A stretch of DNA of 64,000 bases from Poa pratensis (GCA_947311845.1 CAMZMU010000111.1:26835046-26899045), one strand, 5' to 3'. Shown: positions 35,721 through 47,597, counted from the stretch's first letter. Notes: generated by a model not told the origin, from the letters alone. Translations and numbers: made by a program.

Positions 35721-38345
35721 TCTATTATATACTAAAAGCAAAATGAGTTAGTTTTTCGAGCCACCACGTTAAGCCACATCACCTAAATTAATTTTAATAG
35801 TTAGATCTAAAATATGTGGTTAGGATTTAGTATAATATTAGTAGTCACGTAAAACGTTTGACACGATAATACATTGTCTGTTTAAAAAACCAGCCGGACT
35901 AGCCGGACTAGCTACGTTGGTTGGAACGATGCCAGAAAAAAAAAATCCGGAGACTACGATTCTAGGTTCAACAGGCACGTACCAGTTTTTTTTATGGCCA
36001 CGGGGATGTGATTTAATGAGAGATCCTGAGATATACGTACTGTACAACCATATAATATTCATAGAGTCCAAGTCCAATACAACATGCTGGTGCCTCACGT
36101 ACGCTAATTTCTCTTTAATGATGCCTCCCGTAGGGTTTATTAGATCGAGTGGCTTATAGGACTAAACGGCCGGCCGGGCGCGTCACCGGGTAACGGAAGC
36201 GGCATCAGGGGCGTACAAATCAACTTATCCAAATGGAATTTCATGCACGGAGCTGTCGAGGGGCAAGAAAATGGAGAATTGCATAGCAAGCATACATATG
36301 ATCCAATTTGATTCAATGGGACCTAACCGCGACGATGTAAAACATGAGCCGGTCAACCATGTAAGCATGTAAGGTATAACTATTGATTTTAAATATTTTA
36401 TTAGTTAGATCTAAATATGTGTTTAGTATTAAATGAAATATTAGTAATCACATAACATTTTTCACACAATAACATATTGTCCGTTTAAAAACCAGCTGGA
36501 ATTAGCTACCTTGGTTGGAATGATAGCTGCATAAAATTAACACGTATGTCGGTGGACCGTACGAAATTACCTGCGATTGTGATAGCTAGAACCACATTTT
36601 TTATGAATGAAAAACGAAATTGGCCAGTACGTAGAAGAAGAAAGGGAAAAAACTGACATGGCGGTCAAATGTAGGAGCTGCTAGAATATGGACGGTTTAG
36701 AAAAAAAAACTAATCTGGTCGGTATAAATTCCTCTGTTTTATTTACCTTCATTCGGTGTTTAGTCAAAGTCAAATTTATAAAAATTGACCAAATATGCAT
36801 GTAGCAATAAATAAATATTCTTAAATTAGTTCGTATAATATGAAATTACCTTTTACGGTGATTTTAATAATAAGGATTTTATATTATAGATGTTGATATT
36901 TTCTATTTGGTAAAAAATTATAAAGTTTGACTTTGACTTAATTTAGAACATAGGTTGTTGTGAAAGGAGGGAGTACGTAGCATAAATGAAAATTTTATTC
37001 GATAACCATCATACTTAACGAAATTACTCACAAAACATATGCAGAAGTTTGGAGTCATGGAATTTTAAAATTAATGAAGTCACGGCATTAGTTGCACTAC
37101 GTACGTTCTCCTATCATTTTGTACAAATAAATGAAAATTTTATGTGACCACCATGAGACTAACACTCTCACAAGACGTCTTTCAGAGTTGTGAAATTTGA
37201 TGTTAATGAAATCACAACATTAATCTCACTATAAACGGGACCATCCCTCACACTAAGGAAACTACGGATTTAAAGATAAACATAGGGCTGTGTAACCACT
37301 TCTCACGAGGAAGTGAATGTCCTTCCACTAAAGGGCTATTTCAACATAGTGAGACACAAAGCGTCAAACCTTCAAAATTGACGAAGATTCAACATCAGTC
37401 GACACAATATCGACGGGAATGACATTTTTACTTAATGATTTGCACAGGGTTTTCCGCTTGATATGTTTTATATTTAGTATCCGAGATAGGTGTGCCAATA
37501 CTATTCTTAGTCTGAGGACCTAAAAGCTTACACTTAATTATTAGAATTGTTTTTCAATATATTGCTTGGTTTGTATAGTAGACATATTTAGACTATCGTA
37601 TTTGTCTATCTTTAACTTAACAAAATCAATATACAAGCACATGTTATTTCAATTACACAACCAAATTAACGACTGATTAATAATCTTGAACTATGCTATC
37701 TTGCTAAACACAGAAAATGCATGTGTTCGGGTGTGTGGAACCATTGGATCACAATAAGTTAGAATTTAGATTGATACTTCTCTAACTTTGACTACTGATG
37801 TATAAACATGTTAACGAATATATCTAGAACGAAAATAATGTATCTGTAGCAGCATATTCATATAAATAAATTATAGCCAAAGTTTCACCATATTCATGTT
37901 TGCAAAGTGTTAACATGGAGTGAGTAAATGAGAGGAAGAAACATCAAACCAAGATAATTCTCAATATGTAATGTGACTTACCTATTAAGGAGGGTAAACC
38001 GTTTTATCTTAATTGAACGATTTTTATCACAGATAACTAATCTAGCGTACTGATCTAACATCATGTCAAACTTATACTTCAATTTACAGTATCCAGTATA
38101 ACTTACAAGGGTGTTTCAACATATGGCATGATAATCATTTGACCATAAAATTCCGATCGCCAAAAATGTTACTCGCATACGTGATATATCTTGCTTACCA
38201 AAATATTTGCGGTAGTTTTGGAACAATTTTGTTAATTGTGATATGATTGAAACTAATATGATATCAGAAATCATATTCTTATTTTTTGAACACTTTCAAC
38301 CAAGTACAAATGATGCCCTCACATTTGCGAGGGCCACCGTGCTTG
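35721..38345 (+). mobile_element. Degenerate Helitron
   Basis: A grass Helitron-type 5' end (A|TCTATTATATACTAAAAGC) is at 35721. The 3' hairpin GCCCTCACATTTGCGAGGGC is at 38314-38333, followed by CCACCGTGCTTG and T. The terminal CTTG is off the CTRR consensus, so the end is degenerate or my boundary is slightly off. Inside are a diverged duplication (35795-35935 versus 36395-36530), an approximately 145-bp tandem pair (about 36990-37230), and a Stowaway MITE. No Rep/helicase sequence is seen, so it is non-autonomous. Confidence 0.55.
36727..36973 (+). mobile_element. Stowaway-like MITE
   Basis: About 247 bp. The left end AATTCCTCTGTTTTATTTAC and the right end, which reads GGAGGGAG before a TA, are inverted. 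Internal GTCAAAGTCAAATTTATAAA and its rough complement TTATAAAGTTTGACTTTGAC form subterminal inverted repeats typical of Triticeae Stowaway families. The left TA is less certain. Confidence 0.6.
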
Positions 38346-39052
38346 TTTTCTCAAAATATACAACGAAACATTCACAATTTACTTTAAATTTTCAAAAAAA
38401 ATGAAATTTTGAAATTTTTAGCTATGAGTTTGAAAAGGCGCACATCTTCGTCCCTTCATCCTCGCCATCATTGAACATAGTTGGCCATCTACAACTGTGG
38501 TACCTTACTTCAGGTGGTTTCTAGCCTTCCCGTCGTCCAAAATCCAGTTTCTTTGATGCCGCCTCTCATCTTTCTCGTTGTACTCGCGGCTCTGAAGGTC
38601 TAGTGGTCAGATCCGACCGTCCGGTGGTGGATCTAGCCATCCCAGATGTAGCAGGCCACCTGGTTTAATTGCAGCTTGGAGCAGGCGACGTCATTATTCG
38701 GTTGTCTATGTCCGGACTATGGCTAGGTCACGCCCATCCTCGCCTTCTCGATCCATTGTGTTGCCTGGCGCCGATGCTTCCTCATGTGCATGGCAAGGTT
38801 AATGGCGGCCTTCACCAACACGGTACGTCGGCACCATGATTTGCATTCAATGGTTTTAGAGGAAATGGCGATCTCTAGTTGTTTCTTTTATAAAGACATT
38901 GCCCATAGATTGTTGTGACGTCTTTAGGTAAAAAATCGGTTATCTGATTTTGTTGGTTAGATCAAGCAACGACGGTTTCCTACATTGTTCCCTTCTTAAA
39001 GCCGACCCTTTTGGGAAACCTTTTTGCAATCAAGTGTTATCAATTGTAATGG
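38346..39052. other. Spacer, moderately GC-rich, no gene recognised
   Basis: 38480-38880 has higher GC than its surroundings and reads like a degraded retroposon or untranslated region, but I find no motif or target duplication. The rest is AT-rich. Confidence 0.4.
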
Positions 39053-39301
39053 TTATTTATGCTGCCCCAGTTCGTTGATCGCTTCTATTTGGCCATTTCT
39101 CTTGTGTATATCATTAACGTGTTGATGCATGTACAAAGCTGAATGTCTGTACCTGAAAGCCATCTTCTTCAGCTGATCCTTTTGGTATTGGACTAGATGT
39201 TCCGGAAGAATATCTCCTGCATCTATTGTCCAACGCTTCAAAATGTGCCTGGCCGGGATCTCTCCTTCATCTGCAAGAACGTCAACGTTATCAATCGCCA
39301 T
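39053..39301 (-). pseudogene. FAR1/FHY3-related gene fragment
   Basis: An 82-codon frame contains EIPARHILKRWTIDA, very like the conserved ...IPxxYILKRWTKDA segment that follows the SWIM zinc finger region in FAR1-related sequence proteins (transcription factors derived from MULE transposases). The rest of the domain is missing, no splice-linked exons are visible, and the frame ends quickly, so I read it as a truncated copy. It lies 290 bp from the MULE at 39591, which may or may not be related. Confidence 0.5.
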
Positions 39302-39590
39302 CCAAAAAAAGAAAGAAAAAAAAGACCGATGCTAATCACATCCGAGATGAGTTCTCACTGCTCTAACATTCTGTTGTTATGGAGATTGTTGTTATGGAGA
39401 CTGAGTGTAATCGGCATCAATTCGATATTATTATTTTATTTTGATTAAAAAAATACATAATCTACTGTGCATGCACGCCTGCTTACTTGGTTTTATTTTT
39501 ACAAAGAGAGTTTTTTTTTCGAAGAGGGCTACACCCGGGCCCCTGAAGACAGTACATAAGCATCTGTCTCTCTCTACTGTGTATCTAGAA

Positions 39591-40818
39591 GGAAAAAGTC
39601 CAAACTAAACCTTGAATTTGTAGGTTTTACCTAAATCGAACCTTAAACTTCCAATCCTTGAAATCGGCACACCGAACTTTTAAATCCCGGTCTATTTTAA
39701 ACCATGTATCTGTTTGGCACACCGGGAAGCAACAACATCGACCGGGATACCTGTCTAGTCTCACTGACAATGCGGGCCTACCTGTAATATTCATCCTCCT
39801 CCTCTGTCCCTAAAATTCCCCAATTTCGCAACGCAAAGACGATGCCTCCCGGGAGTTCCGACGACGGGGCTAGAGGTGGCCAAGCTTGCTCGCCTCGTCG
39901 AGGGGCTGCAGGAGCGGGAGTCCCAACTGCGCGACGAACGGAGCAGAGACGCCATGGCCAGGCTCCAGGCTCCAGACCGCTGTGCCCGCGAACTCCCGGA
40001 GGTTATAGCCTGGATGAGCACGCGCGCAGCGCACGAGCCATGGGCAGTGCCTGATATATTTTTGTTCTTCCCAATCTCTCTCACACTCAATAATTCAATT
40101 AACATATTACATATACACAATATGTATTCAGTGCTAGTAACTAGGTAGGTAATTCTCTCGTCTGCTTGCACGTACTGGAGCACTAGATAGCACGAGAATT
40201 TCTTGCCGGCCGAGGAGGGCTCCCCATCCAACTGTTCATTGTCCAGGCAGCAGTTGCTCACGGCACGTACCGGACCACTAGACTGAAGCAGCAACGGCAC
40301 CTGACGAGCAGTGCGCCGTGGCGGACGCAGTCCGTGCAGGCAATTAGGAACTCGTTGCGCAGCTCTCCGGGGACAGGTCGTGCGCGGCGCTTGTACCGCT
40401 CGTCAATGACAGGCTCCAGTCCACACCGAGGCCACGCTCACGCAGCTCTATGATGCCGCGTCGGCCGGCGGGAGTGATGGCCTGCACCCAAGTTGCGGGT
40501 AGGAACCAGCAGCGCAGCGGTGCGGGTCTCCGGCTAGCGGCGGAGGAGGCCGGGAGTAGAGGTGGGGATTTGGGACGAAGACGACATCGATTTGAGCTGT
40601 GCAGAACCAAGGTCATGTATTAGTTTCTCTGTCATGTGGGCCCAAGTCAACAACCCAGAGGTTTGACCTGCCACATCAGCGAAATTCCAAGTTCAACGGT
40701 ATTAGGGTCCAAAATAGACCGGGATTCGAAAGTTTGGTGTGCTGATTTCAGGGATTGAAAGTTTAAGGTTCGATTTAGCTAAGACCTACAAGTTCAAGGT
40801 TTGATTTGGACTTTTCCC
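39591..40818. mobile_element. Mutator-like element carrying gene-like fragments (Pack-MULE type)
   Basis: 1228 bp with long terminal inverted repeats, about 39591-39710 and 40699-40818 (GGAAAAAGTCCAAACTAAAC versus complement GGGAAAAGTCCAAATCAAAC), and the exact 9-bp target duplication TATCTAGAA at 39582-39590 and 40819-40827. A 9-bp duplication with long inverted repeats is diagnostic for MULEs. The interior is GC-rich and exon-like, with no transposase. On the plus strand 39876-40040 encodes LARLVEGLQERESQLRDE, a helical, charged segment. The GC-rich 40280-40610 part also looks captured. The donor gene is not recognised. Confidence 0.85.
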
Positions 40819-40894
40819 TATCTAGAAAGACCTGTCTCTAAACACGCTGGTTAAGGTAATTTATTCCGCTTTTCGGTACAAATTGTCATATTTA

Positions 40895-41139
40895 GAGCAT
40901 CCACAATGGATCGGCGCCTAACGTGACGCTTGAATCAAATAAATTCAGCACCTAGGGCTTCCCCTCGCAACGCGCGGCCCTAGCTGAGATGTTGATTAAA
41001 CGCTTCCGTTTTTCACGCTCCAGGTAAAAGAAGAGTTAGTGTCGGGCGACAGGATTTGCGCCGAGCAACCAGGATCGAATCCTCCAATTGGTGATCGGCC
41101 AGGTTTCGCCTGTGTTTTTGCGCGGCATTGTAGATGCTC
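40895..41139. mobile_element. Tourist-like MITE
   Basis: 245 bp, with terminal inverted repeats GAGCATCCACAATG and CATTGTAGATGCTC and the 3-bp target duplication TTA (40892-40894, 41140-41142), as for PIF/Harbinger-derived MITEs. Confidence 0.8.
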
Positions 41140-41178
41140 TTACAATTCTTTTTTTTTTTACGTTTTTCGTTAATTTAA

Positions 41179-41441
41179 GGCTACTCACAATGGGGAGTAA
41201 TTTAGACTAGTAACATGCATATGTTACTACTCTAAGTTACTACCTACATAGTGGGAAGTAACATGTGTGTGGTGTCATATTTAATAGGTCATACACTCAT
41301 CTTGTCTTGAAATGTGTGATGTTATGGTAACATAGCTAGTTACCACAACCATCTCTCTCCTCATTAATTACTTGTCACATCAGATTTTTTGCCTACGTGA
41401 CACTAATGTTACTCCTCATGTTACTCCCATTGTGACTAGTC
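41179..41441. mobile_element. Tourist-like MITE, second family
   Basis: 263 bp, with inverted ends GGCTACTCACAATGGGGAGT and the complement of ACTCCCATTGTGACTAGTC, and 3-bp duplication TAA (41176-41178, 41442-41444). Subterminal TTACTAC/GTTACT repeats are present. Confidence 0.8.
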
Positions 41442-41479
41442 TAAAGCGCCTAAGTAACCCTATATTTAAAAACAATTAT

Positions 41480-42778
41480 TCAATTCTTGTAGCGCCCAAT
41501 ACTCACGTCAGATGCGCTTCATCTGCGCATTGCAATTTACGTCGTTTTGCTCTGTTGTTTCCACATGCCACGAAATCCCACTTGTCACCGTATTATATTC
41601 GGACGTTAACAAAAGTCTAAGTTCAGACGACGACTTCAATCGGTTGACATTGCCCTGTCTGCACAGGCTAGCCATTATGTAGGTCATCATCCCTTGCTAA
41701 TGTCCGGTCTCCAAGTCCGGGACCCTGAGCCCGAGGGAAATGGACTTAACCAATAACCATGTTGCAAATTTATTTTGAACAAGTCCGCAGCCTAGAAGTG
41801 GTGTTGCAGGTCAGAGTGGACATGCCGGTGCACACTAGTGCCCAGTCAATTTCCGAACCCCGATGGCTCTCTGGAAATAAGATCTAATCAGAACACGAGA
41901 AAACACAGACGAATATACAGTATAACTTGCTTCCACGTGGTTAATATACACAGGTTACTATCACCATGGCTAGAGTGTGTCGAGCAAAGTCTCCTGCCGC
42001 GCGCGCACATGCATGGCGCTGGTTTACCGGCGGCGCCGCCTGTTTTTGGTTGGTTAAGTTGCCTCCGGCGCAGGCCGTTTACCGGTGGTTTCTTTCTCCA
42101 TTTTTTCATCGAGTAGCAGTACGTACGGAAGTCCATGGGCACGTGGTAGTCGAGTTATACAGAACCGGGTCTAAGTGTTGGCCTGACGATTGCCCTTGAT
42201 GCACTTGACGTTCGAGAACTTTTCTGATTAGCGGAAGCCTGACGAGCCTGTTGACCTTGTGCTAGCTCGTATATAATATTCAAGATTGCTGGACTGACAT
42301 GACTTTGAATCACTCCTCATGGCGAAAGGCGATAGCCACACTCACGATGCTAGTTTCTTGTGAGTTGTGGTCCGAGCGTAATGCTAGGGTTTTTTGGCAC
42401 AAGTCCACCCTTCGTTCGATAATTTTGGCTCGGCTCACACTTGGGTGAAATCGTGTGATAAGCATTTGGAGTTTATTCTTTCGGGAGATTAATACTTTTG
42501 CATGATTTATTGGCCTTTGGCCGTTGGTGTAAAAAAACCTATGAATCTCTAACTCCTTAATCATTAGATCGAGGCAATATTTTTGCCTCCCTTTCAAAAT
42601 AAATAAATATAATATTCAGTGAGTTCGTTAAACTACTATATTGCACTGTCGGCAACTGATTTTATTATCCATGAATTGGTACGGCGTTTGGTTACGGTTA
42701 AACCTGTTGTCGATAAATCAAAATACCGGATGGCCTTGTATACAGAGAAATGAGTAATGTGTTAGCATCGTTGCCCAA
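41480..42778. repeat. Local segmental duplication, copy A
   Basis: This segment has two parts. 41480-41910 matches 45256-45700 closely (GATGCGCTTCATCTGCGCAT, then GGGACCCTGAGCCCGAGGGA). 42155-42778 matches 47781-48175 (GATTGCCCTTGATGCACTTG). A central part around 41990-42090 matches 48520-48590. It contains a LINE fragment at 42283-42606 absent from copy B. No gene is recognised in the duplicated DNA. Confidence 0.85.
42283..42606 (+). mobile_element. 5'-truncated LINE fragment
   Basis: 324 bp flanked by a 12-bp target duplication ATATAATATTCA (42271-42282 and 42607-42618). The plus strand encodes ELWSERNARVFWHKS, the C-terminal end of plant LINE ORF2 proteins (after the reverse transcriptase zinc-binding domain), then a 3' UTR and an A-rich tail. 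Copy B of the duplication has the empty site near 48020. Confidence 0.8.
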
Positions 42779-43617
42779 AAAATTCCACAGTTCCCGCGTT
42801 ATTTATTCTCTTGATCGTCCTGGATGTGTTAATGGGATGTGTACGTGAATTAGAACCCATGCGTGCCAGTGCTACGTGTTGGTCCAAACGTGATGTATTA
42901 ATTGGATCATGTCTGGCCTATTTGTTACGTAAATCTCACGGTTGTGATTTAAAATTCTAGCCACTAATTTTAAATCCAACCATCAAAAGAATTCTGATGG
43001 TGTGTTTAATTCTAAAATAAAAATAACATAATTTTTTTGTAGGAGCAACCACCACGTTAAAACTATTTATTAGATGGATTTGTAAGAGCTTTCAGAACTG
43101 TGTAATTTCTGATCAAGATCATAGTAAAACCAATATATGAATGTCTAACAGAGCAACCACCATGTTAAGCCACATCATTATAATTATTTAAACAGATAGA
43201 TTGAAATTAACCGTTAAGATTTAGTTGAGCGGCTAAGAGTTAAGAGGTGTTACATATACAACATTAAATGTGTATAGGAGGAAGCTTTATGTCATGGAAG
43301 TACATGATTTTCTTTTGACAGCCACCTAAGTAGATGAGAGCTCACGCGATGGCTCTCTTGCCGTCATCGGTTCTTCCTAGCGGCGCATCCTAGGATTTAA
43401 GATTTAACGTGAAAATATAAGCACGACCACTGATATGCCAGATTTATGATACTGATTTATTGACGTATAAACCTAAGTTGTATGGTCCACAGCAACCATA
43501 AGTCGCATGGACCTCAATCTATAATTTCCGGCCACCGGGAAACATTTTACACGTTTATTTGTTATCCTTCTCTTACCGGTATATGCTACACATGCTTCGG
43601 GAAACTAGATTATATGG

Positions 43618-44410
43618 ATTTTCTCTGTAGCATAAGAAAATATTGTCCAGAGGGTGCATGTAAGAAATTAAGAATGTTGAACCATCGCGCTGAGAGTTCA
43701 TGATATATACTTATTAGTTTTTAGTTTGGCATGTAATCCGGATGACTCGGGAAAAAAAATAAAAATGTACATAAGAGGCAAGATTCCTCTGTAGCTTAAG
43801 AAAATGTTGTCGAGATGGTGCATGTAAATACTAAGAATGTTGAACCATGGCCATGAATTTCATTATATAAACCATTGCGTTTAGTTTTTTTTGCCATCAA
43901 TGTAATCCGAATGACTCGAGAAACAAAATCAGTTTTCTAACATAAATGTGCATGAGCGACAAGATTACATGACTTTCCTCTGTAGCTTAAGAAAATTTCA
44001 TTCGAGAGGGTGCATGTGAGAATCAGGAATGTTGAGCCATAGAGATGAGAATTCATGATGTCTATACCCATTGATTTTAAATTTCGTGATCATTGTAATC
44101 AGAATGACTTGAGAATGAAAACTATTTTTCTATGACATAAATATACAGGTAAGATTATACATATTTATTTCTAGGTTACGAAATTTTGTCGAGAGGTTGC
44201 AAGTAAGAAATTAAGAATGTTGAACCATGGTCATGAGCGTTCATGATACATATCGATTAATTTTAAATTTGACGATCATTGTAATCTGAATGACTCAAGA
44301 AACAAAACGAGTTTTCTATGCCATAAATGTACATAAGAGGCAAAGATTATAAATGTTATCTTTGTAGCTTAAGAAAATGATGTTAAGTTGGTGCATGTAA
44401 GAAAATAAGA
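43618..44410. repeat. About 190-bp tandem repeat array, five diverged units
   Basis: Each unit starts with a TCTGTAGCTTAAGAAAAT-type string, at about 43623, 43787, 43978, 44168 and 44360 (spacings about 164, 191, 190 and 192). Shared landmarks are AAGAATGTTGAACCAT and TGTAATCNGAATGACT. Divergence is substantial, so the array is old. Confidence 0.85.
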
Positions 44411-44454
44411 ATTGTTCGCCGTATTTATTTTGTTTGGATTTTCATAAATAAGTT

Positions 44455-44765
44455 CATAGAGTTTTTAGTCGACCTTACAGGTAGGATTAATATGATCTAC
44501 TAAATTTGTACGTCCAAATATTCAATATGACTATGAATCATGATCAGAAAGTTTAAGATGTTTAATGGTAAAATAATAAGATATTTACCGTAAAAATAGT
44601 TTGAAATCCTAGAGACTTTAGTCGACCTTATAGGTAGGATTATAATGATCTACTAAATTCTTACATCCCATTATTCAGTAGGACTATATCAATCATGGTC
44701 AAGACGGTTAGGATGTTTCACGGTAAAATAATAAGAAATTGCCGTAAAAATAGTTTTATAAGAAT
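44455..44765. repeat. About 158-bp tandem duplication
   Basis: Two diverged copies share TTTAGTCGACCTTA, GATCTACTAAATT and GGTAAAATAATAAGA. They lie between the 190-bp array and the Helitron 3' hairpin. Confidence 0.75.
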
Positions 44766-44976
44766 TATTTTTACAAAGTTGACAAAGTTAATTACACATT
44801 TAGGTCTATATTCCATATCTACAACATCGTGTATCTTTAATGAAGGAGGTAAATGAGATGGATAGAGTTTGTATAAGATAAAGGATACATACTTAACTAT
44901 TTAAAAATACTGAAGGTGATGCCCTCGCATTTGCGAGGGCCCCTTTGCTAGTTTCTTCAAACAAAACCTAGGAAAA

Positions 44977-45234
44977 TTCCCTCTGTTCGCTTTTAATCTA
45001 CATCCTAGGAAAATTCAGACAATTTAGACCTATATTTATTAGTATTAATTTGGCACACACCACACAGGAAACAAAAAAACCACACAACCTGTGTGGTTTT
45101 TTTGTTTCCTGTGTGGTGTGTGCCAAATTAATACTAATAAATATAGGTCTAAATTGTCTGAATTTTCCTAGGATGTAGATTAAAACGGAACAAATTTCTG
45201 GCCCAGGATGTAGATTAAAAGCGAACGGAGGGAG
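44977..45234. mobile_element. Stowaway-like MITE with a perfect 96-bp-arm hairpin
   Basis: The ends are CCCTCTGTTCGCTTTT and its inverse ending GAACGGAGGGAG, next to TA. The left TA is degenerate. Inside, 44991-45086 and 45090-45185 are exact reverse complements over 96 bp, separated by only three bases (ACC). A second copy of the GGATGTAGATTAAAA end follows the right arm, so the right side is longer than the left. Confidence 0.75.
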
Positions 45235-45255
45235 TATCTAACAGCATTTCAATTA

Positions 45256-45732
45256 TTCAAGCGCCCAGTACTCAAGTCAGATGCGCTTCATCTGCGCATT
45301 GCAATTTAAGTCGGTTTGCTGTGTTGTTTCCACATGCCACGAAATCCCACTTGACATCTATTAAATCGGACGTTACGTACAAAGTCTAAAGTTCAGAGAA
45401 CAACTTCAGTCGTTGACATTGCCGTGTCTGCACAGGCTAGGCATTATGTTGGCCATCATCCCTAGCTCATGTCCGGTCTCCCAGTCCGGGACCCTGAGCC
45501 CGAGGGAAATGGACTTGACCAAATTGCAAATTTAATTTGAACCAGTTGAATACAAGTCCTCGGCCTAGAACCGGTATTGCAGGTCAGAGTGGACACGACG
45601 GGGACATGCCAATGCACACTAGTGCCAAGTCAATTTCCGAATCCCCGATGGCTATCTGTAAACAAGATCTAATCAGAACACGAGAAAACAAAGTACTGAT
45701 AATTCACAACGAATGGAATCTGCATCCTCGCT
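45256..45732. repeat. Local segmental duplication, copy B first part
   Basis: Matches 41480-41910 with substitutions and small indels. It ends at the TTA target site of the element inserted at 45736. No gene is recognised. Confidence 0.8.
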
Positions 45733-45735
45733 TTA

Positions 45736-46977
45736 GAGCATCTCTAGCAGATACCGGAAATCTAGCTGATACCGGAAAACCCCTGGTTCAAAAAATTCCG
45801 GCTGATATGTTGTTCTAGCTATTTTTCAGCTTGAACAGATACCGCATATCGGTTCGTCCCAGAAAGTTTTATTCGGTAACTTGGATAGGCGCTCCCATCG
45901 CCGCTATATGAACGGTACCTACGCCCATTTAGGGATCGCATTTGGATCCCTCCGCTGCGATTTCTCCCATCGCCGCTAGGGTTAGCTAGCTCCAACGAGC
46001 AATTTCTCCGCCAGCGTAGTCATGAAAGTGTAGATCGATGCCTCACGGGACCATGCGCGGTGCGGGATGCGCTCTCCGGGCGATGAGGAGGAGGTAACTT
46101 GGATAGGTGCTCCCATCGCCGCTATATGAACGGTACCAACGCCCATTTAGGGATCGCATTTGGATCCCTCCGCTGCGATTTCTCCCGTCTTCGCTAGGGT
46201 TAGCTAGCTCCGACGAGCAATTTCTCCGCCAGCGTAGTCATGAAAGTGTAGATCGATGCCTCACGGGACCATGCGCGGTGCGGGATGCGCTCTCCGGGCG
46301 ATGAGGAGGAGGCGCGCCAGCGCAAGCAAGCGCGGGAGGCTGAATGCTCTCCGCTTCGCTGAGCTGCTTCCTGCAGAGCACCCTTGGCACATGTAGCGGG
46401 GAACCTGCACGAACGACGTGCTCCACCTCGTCATCTTCCCGTGCAAGACGCGGGCCGAGCGCGCCAACGAAGAAGAGTTGCTGCCGCTATGCCGCTACGA
46501 AAGCGGTGGCAGAAGGCGAAGAAGGTGCGGAGGCCCGCCTCAGATCCGCAAAGGAGGAGGCCGACCATCGGGCGGTGTGCAAGTCCACGACCATCTACCA
46601 CCTCGGCTTCGAGTGGTGAAGACTGGCGGTGAAGAAAAATCCGAGTTGCGTGCCAGGTGAAGAAGAAGACCACCGGTGAAGCACACGAGCTCGCATTCGT
46701 ATCTAATTTAAGTCTAGTTTATAACTGTTTGTGATCCCAACTATGAACCTATGTTTATCTGAACTATGTCTGTACTATGTTTATCTGAATCTATGTTTAT
46801 CTATAGAAGTGTGAGATCGCCGGACAAATTATGGCCCAAACTTTTTTTTCGTTTTTCAATCTGGATTTTGTGTATCTACTCTATCAGATGAATTTCCAAA
46901 CCCAAAAACTGGTTTCGGTAGAACCAGAAACACGTTTTTGGATTTGGGATTATTCGATATCTGATAGAGATATGCTC
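45736..46977. mobile_element. PIF/Harbinger-like non-autonomous element with internal duplication
   Basis: 1242 bp, ends GAGCATCTCTAGCAGATA and complement TATCTGATAGAGATATGCTC, with the 3-bp target duplication TTA (45733-45735, 46978-46980). The interior is partly GC-rich and exon-like (46280-46680) with short open frames on both strands but no transposase. 218 bp of the interior is tandemly duplicated. Captured host DNA is possible; the source is not recognised. Confidence 0.7.
45876..46311. repeat. 218-bp tandem duplication
   Basis: 45876-46093 and 46094-46311 are near-identical copies starting GTAACTTGGATAGG and containing GGGACCATGCGCGGTGCGGG. Only a few substitutions separate them, so the duplication is younger than the neighbouring Helitron repeats. 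Confidence 0.9.
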
Positions 46978-47412
46978 TTATGGGTGTAGTTGTCCGGCGG
47001 CACACACGAAAAAGCAGGGCTGAACTTTTTCTCCCGGCTCCGTCACACTCGCGTCCTACCTGGAACTAGAAACTAGGATCTGTGCCGAAATATCGGAGAC
47101 CGTAGCCATTACCTGGTGGGCAGGTGTGACTCTGTTCCGTACGGGGCGGATCAGAACAGTTCAATCAGGGTTAGTGATTGAGCGTGTAATGTGTATGACT
47201 TGATCGTGCCCTGGTGAGTGGGTAAGCTTCCTTGCAAGAGAGTCCATTAATGCGTCCCTGATCAAGTCCAAGTCAAGCTATAACTTGCTTTGTTTCGTCG
47301 ATTAGTACTACAGAGTACATAAGTTACGTTGTTTTATGGTGATCAAAATTCACTTATAAAGGCTAATTTCTGATGAGGCCCCGTGGTACGGATCATTCCT
47401 GAGTCGAACTGT

Positions 47413-47597
47413 TATCGACTTAGGGTTTCATCTCTATATATACCTCTTTTAAGCCGTCGGTGTGGTAGAAGTCGAATAGTGTAAATCACGGACGTTTTAA
47501 CCTCACCTATCGACTTAGGGTTTCATCTCTATATATACCTCTTTTAAGCCGCCGGTTTGGTATAAGTCGAATAGTGTAAATCACGGACGTTTTAACC
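47413..47597. repeat. 95-bp tandem duplication
   Basis: Both copies start TATCGACTTAGGGTTTCATC (47413 and 47508) and end in CACGGACGTTTTAACC. The second is cut by the 41-bp insertion and resumes at 47654. Confidence 0.9.

Larger units (their letters stand above)
42990..44951 (+). mobile_element. Degenerate Helitron with internal tandem repeats
   Basis: The 3' end is well formed: stem-loop GCCCTCGCATTTGCGAGGGC at 44921-44940, then CCCTTTGCTAG ending at 44951 with T next. The hairpin is near-identical to that of the Helitron at 35721-38345. An internal GAGCAACCACCATGTTAAGCC segment near 43150 also matches the subterminal part of that element. The 5' end is not identified; 42990 is a rough limit. 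No helicase frame is seen. Confidence 0.5.
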
